Source: Oopsacas minuta
Taxonomy: Eukaryota; Porifera; Hexactinellida; Lyssacinosida; Leucopsacidae
DNA: 64,000 nucleotides
Assembly (NCBI GenBank): GCA_024704765.1
Contig: JAKMXF010000321.1
Location: 682,001 to 746,000, forward strand
Reading direction: 5' to 3'
Every line of letters begins with the position of its first letter. Position 1 is the stretch's first letter. Both the position numbers and the translations under genes were made by a program. The notes beneath the pieces are model-generated. The model saw only the letters and a list, made by a program, of their open reading frames with translations. It had not been told where the DNA came from and did not search any database. This document shows, piece by piece, positions 30,440 to 44,000 of this stretch.

Positions 30440-32046
30440 TTAATGTTTCTTTGTTAAAAGTTCAACAACCTTTTGAGCGCATTTATATTTAGCTGCATCG
30501 TGTGAACTACCAATATCTGTATAAGAAATTCCTTCTACATGAATTACACACTGAAATTTCCTGTTCTCAACTGTCCGAACTCTAAATTAAAAAAGTGATA
30601 TATAAATATTCTAATAATTTGATTATTTCATAGACACCTTAGATAGGAGGACTAGTATCTGGCACTCTCAAATTCCGGAACTTGGGTCCCATTGTATCAT
30701 GACAACGACGTTGTTGCGTCATAAAAATGGCAAATCCTGGAAGGTTTTAGTTTTTTCGCAGCTCCTGGCGCTACTTGACGCTCTACGTAGCTCATGCTGC
30801 TGGATTATGTAGGGTCATGGCCCCCACATAGAATTCTTAGGGCCTTACCAAATTTTTTATGTGCATACATCAAGCCAGGAATATTTTGTCTGGATAAAAT
30901 TTCGGATCATTAATTGTTGTAACTAACACGTCGCTTCAGTCTGTAATAGACCTATGATTGTGTGAAAGTATGTGATATTGCAACTTACTTAAATGTGATA
31001 TTGCCTTTAGGTTTGAGGTTGTAAAGTTGATTGATGGGATTTTTAGGTATTTCCAAGGCTATCTGATCTAAATAGACAATAAATATATAGAATTATACCA
31101 TAAATACTTATCAAAAAAATGTCCAGCCGATAGACTGGTAGTGTAGCTCAGGGTTATGTATTCGTTATTTGACCCCCTTGTAGAGTAATATGCAAAAAGA
31201 TGTGAAATATGATTAATCATATGATAAATCTGTGAATTTGTAACTTTCAAACTCTGAAATTCTCGAAATCGGACTCTACGCACCCAATTACCCCTCACAA
31301 CATGTTGAAACCTAATCTCTAGCTTGCTTTTGTATTTTACATAGAAATTTGTGTGGAAATATGATTAATCACCAAAAAGGTGTGAAATATTGACTTTAGA
31401 AAAAATTCATACCCGAGGTGCAAATCTCTGACCCAAAATGTATACATATGCCAATTTTCAGGTTCCTTCGACTACTAGATTTCGCATGGCCGCGCGGACG
31501 GACGGACGTCGCAGATCGTCCATACCATTAGGGCATCTCCCTATAGGAGCTGCAATAAAAATATATACGTATATTAATACCTATTATCGGTCTGAATATA
31601 GGTCCAAACACATCCCAAACAGTGTCTAGTGAGAATCTAGAATCAAGGAATACAGCAGCTACAATAGCCTCTACGATATCAGCTAGAGGTTTAGGATAAG
31701 ATACTCTACCATAGTCTTTAGCCTAAATAACAATTCTTAATTATTAAACCAAACAGCAAAATTCCAAGTAAATACGCTTACGTTAAAATTCTTGCTCTGT
31801 GTCGCCTCAAGTCTGTGTTCAATCTCTGAGTTTTCAATTGAGACCTTTAATCTGTCATTTGACAGTAAACATTTGTGCCATTGGTGGCCAAGAGCTATCA
31901 TACCCAGTCGTGAGTTGTTAACGATAGCAGATCTTATTTGGCTTAGTTGCTCTGGAAGGTAGTCCTTGTTCTTTTGGTAGATATATACACATGTGAAGTA
32001 ATCCAGTAGCGCATCTCCTAGGAACTCAAGCCGCTGATAGCTAGGC
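30440..32046 (-). CDS. DICER1: Dicer exons 14-17: RNase IIIb and dsRBD
   Basis: Exon 14 (32046-31782) has [16 protein letters not shown] and [14 protein letters not shown]. Exon 15 (31722-31581) has [18 protein letters not shown]. Exons 16-17 (31067-30989, 30581-30440) encode a short double-stranded RNA binding domain with NPINQLYNL and [19 protein letters not shown], ending KKH then TAA. The two acidic pairs of RNase IIIb are present. Confidence 0.87.
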
Positions 32047-35000
32047 CTGAATATTAAAAAAATCATTCAAATACATACACATACATAGAACTCGGATAAG
32101 AGGTACCCTTAAGCTTAGGGAAACAAAAAAATTAGTACCCACTGAGTGTATTTGGGCACTAAACTTTTGGCTTGAAAGAAGTAGTACTTAATAACCAAGA
32201 GTACGTCTTATCCGAGTACGCATTATCCAATTTCTAATATAATTAGTTTATCATGAAAATATAAAGACAAGGTCATAGTAATTATTGAAAGTTGCCAAAT
32301 GTCTACGATAGAAGGAATATAAAGTGGAATCATACCGCTTACAAAAAAAATGTTTGTATTTTATCGCATATCGTCATATATCAAACAAAAAACACCTTGA
32401 CATACATACTACTTCATCACTTTGTAATATATCATACTATCGCAGCGTTAGCTAGTATTCAGTGATGCCGCAGAGAGTTACGGCAACCAAAAAATGACTA
32501 CAAAGCGTAATAGCCACAAATGAAAGTACTTATGTAGATTGACGCATAGCTATCAATACATCTAGAATGTTATGTAATTGAGCTACACTTAAGAGCAGTG
32601 TTATTTTAATCATCACTTCTACTTTACGTAACCCTTAATTAATCACAGTTTGTAATTAGGTATTGATTAAGAGGAGTATAAGAATTATAATACAGTATAA
32701 CAACTACGTATAGCCTCGGGTATTAAATCATGCAGGTGATATACGAATATTAAATGCTTATTTTAAACCAATATTTTACCCCCGACCTAGTAGTTTAATG
32801 TAAATCTAACCTTGCATTATCCGTTGGTGTAATTTTCAGCATGAAAGAAGGATGAGTAAACGCCTCAATTAACAATGAAATATTCTCAAACTGGAAATTA
32901 AGAACTGATTCTTGGAATCCTTGAATATTGGCGAGAAAAGTCCGTGGTAAATCAGATAAATCTTCACTAGAAGACTCCAAATGAAGTTGTGTATATTCAT
33001 ATTCATTTGCATAGTGAGAGAAGGCATTAGGTGGATTGAAGAAATGACCCATTTCACCATCATGCTTACTCAGTGTAGAATCTATTTTCTGTGTATTGTA
33101 TTCAATACCCATGTCTAGATAGGATATGAATCTCATGCCTTGCTGAATACCTCCTGAACACACATACGAACTGAGTACTGCTTCAATACAATCAGCTGAT
33201 GTCTTATCACTGAATTGTTGGAATCTGAAAGGTAAGGAGGAGGTTACCTGAGGATCTGATTTAGTGTGATAGCTTAAATTCTCAGATAAAATCAATAAGC
33301 CATCTGATGTAGTTATCTTGTCTTTATCTGGTATATTGTTAGCAATTGCATCTAGTGTGGTTATCAGTACATTATCATTGTTTCAATTAATTCTAGTATT
33401 TGCAAAGGAACTGAAAGGAAATTTTGCAAACTTCCATTGAATTATTCGAAATATTAGTTTTACTATTTTTATAACTTATTAGTGATTGATCTAAAACAAC
33501 CACAAATTGAATCAATTCTAACCAAAACAAGAACCAAAATATATTATTAACTCGAAAACAAATGATTTCAATTACAGTCAGATATGTGTAACCTGCCAGA
33601 TCAACTAGATTGCATCATAACAGATTCCTAATACAAAATGAATAAGCTAGGCGACGAAAAATGGGAATGATATGTTATGCGTACGAGCCATAGAACCTGG
33701 ATTACCCTGTTTGAAATGTATCTATAAACGATTCGTTTCAAATCTAATTAATTGCAACTCTACTTACCAACTAATGCGTTTTTCGCGAATGCAAATCCAG
33801 GAGGAGAATAGTTTTTTTTCAGAGCAAACGATTCTGATCCAATTATGTGTACAATAGCCTTCTTTACAGCAAGTCCGTGGAGAGTTTCATTAGAGATAAA
33901 TTTAGTTCTTAAACGAGTGAGATCCCCCTCACTTCTCAAATTGCTGTGTGTAAACACGTGAAGAGATATTATCAGTTTAAGGAGACTATCACCAATGAAC
34001 TCCTGACGTTCAAGATTTATCAGATCAACAGCTGATGTGGCTACAAGAGTATAAATGTTATTACAACTTAGCAAGAAAGCGTAATTGACCATTATTTTGT
34101 AACAAAATAAGACGATGACAATTGTGGGACAATTGTGGGATAATAGTGATTTTAGAAATTCAAATTCGTCCAAGCCTGACCAAAATACCTGCCAAGGATA
34201 AGCATTTGAGGGTTTGGAGTTCCAGAAGATTCAAACAAATTGTTTTTTCATTTGATAAGTTGAAATCGTTCCAGTACATGATAGGAATAATTATGAAATC
34301 ATCTTGAGGCGGTTAAAGCATAGATGCAATATATAAAATCGGATATATTTCCAATTAAATGTAGCTAACTAGGCAATAGGGTTACACGTTAAAATTAATA
34401 TGAATTTGAATCGATTCACTTTCATTTACACTAAATTGAATTCTGTAATAATATGTCCATCAGTGTATTGAGTCCATTAATTATAAATAGAGTGTGGTAC
34501 TAGTTAATAGAGCAAAAATATTTTCTACAAATGGATTACAACACAAATAAATCTGAAAATAATCTTCAAATGAATTCAACAATGATATCTCAAATATTTC
34601 CATCTCTTCACACTCCGCTAAGAATGCCAATACCACCAACAGCCCTGGCTTGGCTTAGACCATCTCCAAATTCTCAATGTTTAGTAACAGGAATGCAAAA
34701 CGGAAGTATTGGAATAACCTGGTATACAAATAATTCAGTACAAACAACCAGTTTAACTCTATCTCATATCCTGAGTCCTATATCTCATGTCAGCGCTTCT
34801 TCTGACGACAAGCAGGTAGCAGTAGGAGGATATTACGGTACCCTTATGATGTTAAATGTAGGCGAGGCTCCAACCGTTGAAACACGAATGCTAACCTCTG
34901 TTAACATGCTAAAACAGACTATTTTAGGACTGAAATGGTCATGGAATGGAGACAGAGTAGCCTGCTTAAGAGCAAAGCAGAACAAATCTACTCCTCTATC

Positions 35001-38000
35001 TCTGATGATATACTCCAATATTTCTAGCTCTCAATACAACAATATAGAGATGACATTTCCTAGGAGAATAGTCGGGGATGCAATGAATAAAAATGATATC
35101 GATACATTCAGTCAGAGGATTGCATGGAACCATGATGATGCTTCTCTCTTCATGACATTAACACACGACTCTTTACTACAAGTCTCTACACAGACATGGA
35201 GGATAATATCAAGTTTACAATTAGGATACTCTACACAATTACACGTGGTAGCAGCTCACCAGTTAATAGCGGTAGACACTAATAATCGTCTAATATCCTA
35301 CAATACAATAACCAACAGTCTCAAAGAGTTGAATACAAATGTAGAGTCTATTATCACACGAAATAATCAGATATTAAGCATCACAAATCAACCACTAACA
35401 GGTAGAAAGCTCACAATATTAAACTCATCAGGAACACAGTTAAATCAATTCAAGTTACCAGCTAAACAACGCATTATGTCATCATCAATTAGCCCAGATT
35501 CTTCCATGTTATTCTACACAACTCCTACAGAGATCTCCTCGCTTATACTCTATTCTAAAGTAGCAACTCTTAAAGAACTGTGCATGACAGCAATTAACGG
35601 TTACAGATTAACTACCAGTCGTCTACCTATACATTTACAGAACCATGTGAGTAATCATCACAATATGCTACTGCCATTAGGGGATGAAGTAGAATTCTGT
35701 GTTCATAAGATTGAGAAGAAAAGGAGATTTGGATTAAACACATCATCTATTGTTGTCAATAAGCATCATCTAGGACTAGTACTAGAAGTAATGCGGTTTG
35801 TGAATTCAATCGGTAATATTGCAAAACTTAAAGAAATGAAAAGTTCATTCGGATACAACGAAAGGAAGAGAATTTTAGAAAAGTTACTTCCCAATAGTAT
35901 TAGCAATCCAGATAAAGATACTAGAATAAAATGGAACAATTCTAGAAATAAATTCACCTTACAGTATAACGGTGAAAAAGCTGTTCTAAGGTTTAAAGAA
36001 CAGACAATTTCTATAACTGGTTGTATGGAAAAAGAGTTCAAATTAATCAACAGAGATGGTGGTATTGTCATACAGTCAGATGAACATTACTTAGCAACAA
36101 TAACTAAAGAAAGGAATTCATCCAGATTGAGATTACACACGACAAAAGAGCTAAAGCTCACACTTACACTATTAATAGCATTAGTTATTATTATTCGCAA
36201 TTAATTTCATATTTTGTTATGCACATGTACATTTCACACACAAGATTAAACGAATTTATCACAATTTTTCCCTGGGGGGAGGGGGGAGGGGGGAAATGGA
36301 AGAATAACCATACATACATACATAGCTATAGTAGCTAAAACTTGAAATAACTTCTGGAGGCGTGTATTCAACATTATTTTAGCTGTAGAATTATGGGTGG
36401 GGAAATCATAAATGGGCCAAACTATGAATGGAAATTCAACACAGATTTAAGTAATTAAAGTAAATTCATGAAAAAGATAGGTATTGGATATTGTGTTAAT
36501 TGGCCTAAAAAGGTCTGTCTACATTATACCACCATATCCAATATCTGTATTATGTATAATACATTGTACCAAAACGTATTACGTAATCGGAATACCGTAT
36601 TTCCCTGAATAAACGCCGGGGATTAAATAACTAATTATCATCATCACCCTCTGGAAAACTTTTTCAATAAAATTTAAGCCTTTTGACTATACAACAATTG
36701 GGAGAATATTTTTCAATATTGTTTGTATGCTAAAGATTGGAAAATACGATATGTAGCATATTTCTTGAATAAGAAAAATTGTGAGAGTGTGTATGTATAA
36801 TAATCAGCATAAACAAACCAGTAAAGGCAGATAACAGAGAAATTATGTTAGGCCTATCTCCACAACTATTAACACATAGCTCTGGTATAGTATCATAATT
36901 CAAGTGAGCGGGTGTATCCGTAACTCTTTTAACAATCCCTGTATCAATATCATTTCCTGTAGCTGTAACAGGAGAAGTAACGTATGTGTCTACAGAATTA
37001 GAGAACTCTAGCATCAAGATGAATCTCTCTACTCTATACACTATAGATGGTAACATAACACACAGCCTCCATAGAGTACTGGGAATAGGATGTGCTTTCA
37101 AGTGAGGAGAGAAGAAATATGTTTTATGTCTCTTATTATCATAATCTCGTTTGGGGAGATCCTTCCCTTGAGGAGTTTTGTGTCTAAAAATATGATAGAA
37201 CTAATTTCAGTCAACTTCCGTTATATCCGTTATATCGAAGCTCAAGTAATCGCGATAATTACTTTGATATAAGCGGAGTTCGATATACCAATCAAACATA
37301 TGTACTTTGTGGGTTTTGGTCCATATTTGTACAATGTAAGCAAGCATTTCGGTATGTTAGTGTTCGTTAGGAGATGGCTGTATATCACAAAAACAATTCG
37401 AAGATTAAAATTATCTATCATAACTGAATGGCAGAATTTGGGAATGGAAATTTGTCTCATGAAAGCCCCCACCAGTAGTAGAGAGGGTGAAAAATACCGC
37501 AATATACTCGACGCTATTAAAACCTATAATTTTCAATGAACAAGTTTAGGCAAGATAACATCTACGATGATAACTACCTTGAAGTTGTTAAGTTGTAATG
37601 ACCAGAGACATGTATGCCTTCTAATGCACTTCTAGAGTAATCTTCCTTAACAAATACCAAACCATATTTACTGGTAAGATGATCAGAATAAGTTGAGTAT
37701 CTTTCATCTGGGAATTCGGAATTTAGAGTAACTTCTGGTATCATTCTTATAATATGATAATATTGATTAGGATTAGGATGTGTGTTTGGAGGAGAAACAA
37801 CTCGTTGCACATAGAACTCATCTTCAAGTGAATTTAGAACTGCTTTTGATGTAAAATTATTCAAAGATTCTAAGTCAAAATCCCATTTTTCATTTTGAAG
37901 CTGTTTAAGAGGGCAAATCAAGAAACTTCTGTTGTTAGCCTGATCGGGTGAGAATTCAAAATTCCTACCTTTATCATTGTAACTCCAAACTTCAAGGAAA

Positions 38001-41000
38001 ACGCTATGCTGAAACTTTAGTATTTCTGAGTGTACCCTTTCTAGAGGGGTTTTGGTTTGTATTGGTTTTATAGTCACTTTTAAATTCAATCCATGATAGA
38101 ATACTTCAAACGTTGGTATCTACGTAGAAGCAAGAATATAAATATAATACATTTATTTCTCAGTTAAAACAATTGAGAAATAGCTCTATTAGGTAAAATA
38201 TCTGAACCTTTAATGGTGTTTTTAGGCTCAAGCACACGCCCAATAGACAATATCAATTATACTTGTATAAATTCAGTATAATACTACATGCAAGTTGATT
38301 TGTTGGTACATTTGGTCACATTTGGTCATGTTGGTCATGTTGGTCAAGTTTGTTCAGAATGGCCATAGAAGATCAATCAACTTCAAGTAGAATGTCTATG
38401 TGGCCAAAGTGTGGACAAATTTGGTTATACGACCACAAGTTGAGGAACCCTGTGGGTTAGAATATAGCCTCTGATTATGATAGATTTATCAAAACAAGTA
38501 CATATGTTTAGTATTTTGATTGTATACAAATCATTTATGTAAATACCTCTTTATAAGGGACTTTCTCAGCTGTAATAATTCCAATATAATTATTTGGTTT
38601 AACTTTTTCATACCTCTCGTTGCTCTCCTGTCCCCAGTAATCTGCTCCACTCTCTTGCAGTACAATAATAAATATATAAATATAGTTCTTATCACTAATG
38701 TTGACTGGTTTACTCAATGCTGACGGAATCTATAGAAATAAGTATATGGTAAATCTTGCTCAGTTACATTATATGGCTGTGTTAAGTTTCTAATACAAAT
38801 TGTATGGTAGAATAATCGTTAAACCCATAGAGTGCGTAGATTTAGTAATGTATCTTTCCTCTCTACATAAATACATTGAAAATATATTATGGAAATAATA
38901 GAATTCTATACTTGATGTGTTTGGTTCATTAACTACCATTCGAGCCTGTTACGAAGAGAAATAAGAAGCCAAAAGAGAGGAGAAATTCGACCCACAAATT
39001 AGATAGTCTCATATCTTCTTACAAAAGGAATTCATTATTATAGCTAATCATATTTGAGATAGAATAATAAATTAAGTGAGAGAGAAATGAACAGTCGAAT
39101 TTTGTCTTCTTGCGTAGTCGTATTAGCCCTACTGATAAGTCTCAATGTAAAATGCTCCAGTGGGAATGACTATAACTGTGTGGGTTGTACCCTGGTGATA
39201 GGGTTGGTACTAGAGTATGTCGAGTTTAACAACCTCACAATGGAGCAAGGACTTAAGACGCTATGCTCATATCTCCCCGCCGAATACGGAGTAACATGTA
39301 AAGAGCTAGTCAATATATTCGAGATACCTTTACTTCTAATCCTCGAGCAAACAAGTCATCCAGATCTGATATGTAGAGGATTAGAGCTATGTAAAGGTAA
39401 TTCTACGAAATGCACTCTATACCCCAAGAGCAGAGATGTACCAGCAAAAGGCATAATCAAAGGCAACCAGTATCGGCCGGGACAAGTTAAAATACCAAAG
39501 ATTCCTGATGATATCTGTGATTACCCGCCTTTCAAGGAAATCTGTAGAATAATAAAACAGGTAGAAGACCATTATCCCGCACAAGACTTCGATAAGGATC
39601 ATTTCTCGACAATACGAACACTGAGAGGATCGTCTTGGAGAGGAAAGGATTGTAACGATTTTAACAAGGACATATACCCAGGTCGCGGAGATGGTAAAGA
39701 CATTATAGTAGACACTAATTGTAATGGAATAGTAGGAAGTGATCCTGATACCGGGGAGAGCTATGAGGACATGTGGTGTAAGGGAACACAAGCTATGGGT
39801 ACAGTGATACTTGGAGATAGCGTAGGAGCACATTTCCATCTACCAGAAGAATTAGTAAATCCAACGCTAATAGGCCCACTGACCTACAAATACTTGCCGG
39901 AAATGATCGAGAATGAGCTTGACTGGCCTATGGAATCAGCTGCTACTGGCTATGAGGAATCTGTATGGGATCCAGCTAAAGGAGAAGTAATATCTCTGTA
40001 CAGACAATTACGTAATAAGAATCGCTGTAACCATCGAGATTACCATAACATAGCGGTTAATGGAGCTTGGTCTGGAACTAATAGCATGGGAAAGATCGAT
40101 AAAACTTTGACAAGAAACGCAACAGTAGATAAACCAGTGTTCCTAATACTCGCATTACTTGGTAATGACGTGTGTAATAGTCATCATACGATGAATACAA
40201 TGACAACAGTAACAGAGTTTAAAACGAACATGAATGCTGTACTGGATTATCTTGATGGGTATCTACCCGAGAAATCCGTCGTTGTATCAGTGGGACTAGC
40301 TGATGGTCGTGTTTTATACGACAACATGCATAATCGTATCCACCCAGCTGCTGCATTTTCAAGAGATGTTAACTACAGAACTTTTTATAACTTTCTAAAC
40401 TGCTTAGAAATTAGTCCATGTTTTGGCTGGCTTAATGACAATTCAACCTGGAGGAGTATGACCCATCAACGAGCTATGAACTTAAGCCAAGGGTTAAAAG
40501 AAGTTGTTAAGGCGAAAAACTTCAAAAGAATAATTGGGATATACATGGATAGTCCAGTAGCAGAAATGATATCAGACTGGGAGAAGCAAGGAGGGAAGGG
40601 ATGGGAGTTGATTGAGCCAGTGGATGGGTTCCATACGAGTAGAATGGGACAAGCTCAAACTGCTAAAATTCTTTACCAGCAAATGGAGAAGAATTATCCA
40701 GAAATAATACCTCCGGTTAACCCTCATAATGAGGACATTGTGAACATGTTCGGGACACAGAATGGTCATTAGGAGACAGCTAAGTTGAACTAAGCAACCT
40801 TTCTAGTATTTTTAACATTATATTAATTTTAAGCCTTTCTTGTGTACGTATACTCAGCGTTTCTATTAAAATATGTGTTTTTTTAATATGAAATTTAATA
40901 ATTATCTATTCATATGTATTTAACTATCTCTTTCTCCATGTATACCCTCTTCTAGCTCTCATTCTACCTGGCTTTTTCCCTTCTCTCCTACGTATATCTC

Positions 41001-44000
41001 TCCAGAGTAGCCCTGCATTAGAAAGAGTTTCCTCTGCTTGTGGTTCTAAGAAGGCGAGACATTGCGCGAGAGCAAGTCGAATAGCCCCAGATTGCCCAGA
41101 GTGTCCTCCGTCAATAACTTTACAATCCATCGAGTATTTCCCCAATACACCAATAAGCTGTAGCGGATATATTATCTGCATTACATCCTGGAAATGAGTG
41201 AAATAATCGCTTACAGATTTTCCGTTTACGATAATATAACCTTCTCCAAGCCAGACCTGTACAACTGCAATGGAAGATTTACGCGTCCCATTTTCCTGAA
41301 CAATCTGACAACCAGATTCATGTCGGAAAGTAATCGTATTTTGGTTTAATGGATCTATCTCTACTACCTTCTCAAAGAAAGGTCTTACAAAAGCTAGAAC
41401 ATCATCATCAGCATTAGGATGGTTAATCAACTCAGTCAATTCAGCAAGAATTTTATCATAATGCCAATTAGTCAGAATCTCACCAATCGCAAGTTCCACA
41501 GCCTCTTTATCCGCGTATTTAAACGCATTTGTATCTAGTATAGTTTTCAACGTACAGTCAGGATGTAGTGGAAGTTCTGGAATGTTATTCGGTTTGAAGG
41601 TAATGTCTTCAGTCTCAAGATACCGCTTGAATCTGATGGTGATAAGTTGGAAGTTTTGGAAGCACGGATGTCTCATGTAAAAGCCCGCTTCAAGCGGTCG
41701 ATTATCCCGATCAACTGTCTCTACTTTAAACTCTACTCTATCTCTACGTCTCAACAATTCAGGATGTAAAATTTGAGGCTTGGCAGGGATCGGACGGATA
41801 TGATGGGGGAGTAAATAATTGAGTGCTTCTTTCATATCCTTCTCAGTAAATCCTACAGGATTAGCACCCATCATTTTAGCTAAGCGATGTTTAGCAGCTA
41901 TATAATGCTTCATTTGTTCTTTGTAGTGCTTTGAGTATGTCGTAAGTGGAGTATCTTTAGCGAGAGTACTCATGTAACATGATTGTAGTATACCATTGTA
42001 TGTTAGGAATGAACGACAAGTGATGAAGGTAGTTCGATACATAATTTAACCCTAAAGTAATTAAGAGTACTATTATAGAGTTGAAAATATACGGTAAACT
42101 AACTCCCGGTCATCGCCAAGTCGGTTTTAACGAAACTCCTGTTAAAACTAAGTGAATCGTTACACCCAATAGCTTGAAATTAATTGATTTTATTCCACAT
42201 ACAAAGAAATGCAGCTTATAATGAAATGAAACCGTGGTCATGAGCATTTCTTATAACGACAGTTTACTGTACATATGTTATTACCTATTTAGCCAGAACC
42301 GAATAATTAGTATTAATTAACCTTGAAAATAAGGTTCGCAGGCATGGTAATGATCTCAGGATAGACTATACAGTTTACAATTTAATTCACTTAATATGAA
42401 TCTATATTATCAAATTGCAAATTTTTTCTGTCTGTCTGTCCGTTGTCAAGGAATGAATTTATGGTATGTTGTATTGAATTCGAATTTCTCAATTCTGAGA
42501 TGTCGCATAACTATGTATTTATCGTGTTTATCAAGAATGTAAAGATGATTCAATAAAACTTGACTAAATATATTATATATACTTAGATTAGTGGAAATAT
42601 AAATTCAATTCCCTTATAAATATGAGGTGAAATTGTGAAGCATCTTTATTATGAATAAAATAATGGCCCCGTGGGTGTTACAATAAGAGAGTAAAGCGAC
42701 CCTTTATAAAACATATCTTTACTGTAATACACAACAAGTGATAACCGCGATATGAATATTGTATTTCTAAATATATCCCCATTATTCAGTTAGGAATAAA
42801 CTAATGAGTCTACCCATAACACCCGAACAAGGAGCTGTAGATTGTATGTGCTAATACTATCCAGAATTGCAGAATTCGTAATATTTGAAGGGATTTAATC
42901 TAAAAGAGATTGAATGCGACTAAATATTCGTACCTATCATCATGAGTTTAGCACAATAGAGGATAAGGAGTACTCTCAGTAAAATACTTTTTTCAATAAA
43001 AAATTATGGTTAAAATACAACCAGGTTAGGAAAAGTACTAATTTTTATTTCCCAAAGGGGTATGACTGATCCGAGCTACTGTATTAATAGTCCACTGGAG
43101 TTAACATACAGTCCTGGCTCGCTTGGTATATTTCTCATTACGTCATCTAATACAATTGCCTAATCTCATTACCACTATGTATTATTTAATTACGTCACTA
43201 TTATGTATTTCTATTTATTAATTAGTAGAAGACTTTGCACCACAAGCTAGTTAAGATCTAAATATATAGAATAATATAAAACAAAATATACAAATCCTAG
43301 AAAACTATATTGGAATATATAAATCCAAATTGCGTCAGAATATCTTACACAACTAGTCAGCTACAAGCCTGACGTCAGACCATGCATTTCTAACAACATC
43401 TTCAATCAGAATACAGTCAGGATGAGAAATAATGATCTGTTCCTCGCTATTAGCTTCAGCTTCCTTGCTCTTAACAGATGCATCATCTGCATACAACACT
43501 AGTTGATGGTAAGGACAACAGACAGTACAGCGTTTCTCGTGACGGGTCTCGATATCCTTCAGGAATCTAAAGTCAATGAATCCTGTATCAGATTCACCAA
43601 AGAATCGCGGTTTTCTATGCCTTATGCCCTGAGATGTTATCCTCCATGTTGTTCTGAATACGCAGCAAGGACAACACCACCAAAACAGCCATTCACAGCA
43701 GTTATCGGCGTACGCGTATGATTTAACCGGAGTTTGTCCTTCCCATAGAGTTTTACCTCTGTCTGCTTGCTTTCGTTTCTTCTTCAACACTTCCATATAT
43801 TCCAGCATTTGTATACGATCTCCGAGCAGAAGTACATTCATTTCCTTCAAATGCTCATCTCTCATAGCCAGAATACAAACTCCGTTGACTTTATTATCCT
43901 CAAACACTTTGCTACAATATTCAAAGCCTAGAGGCTTAAGGAAGTTGTTGGTAACATCTCTCTCATTCCAAGACCTGACCTTGCTCACGTCCATTGATTT

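Noticed and set aside
37099-37101. Dicer exon 11 starting near 37101
   Set aside because: The only nearby AG gives the wrong phase. The acceptor TATTTTTAG before 37183 restores the frame and adds the conserved PAZ end.
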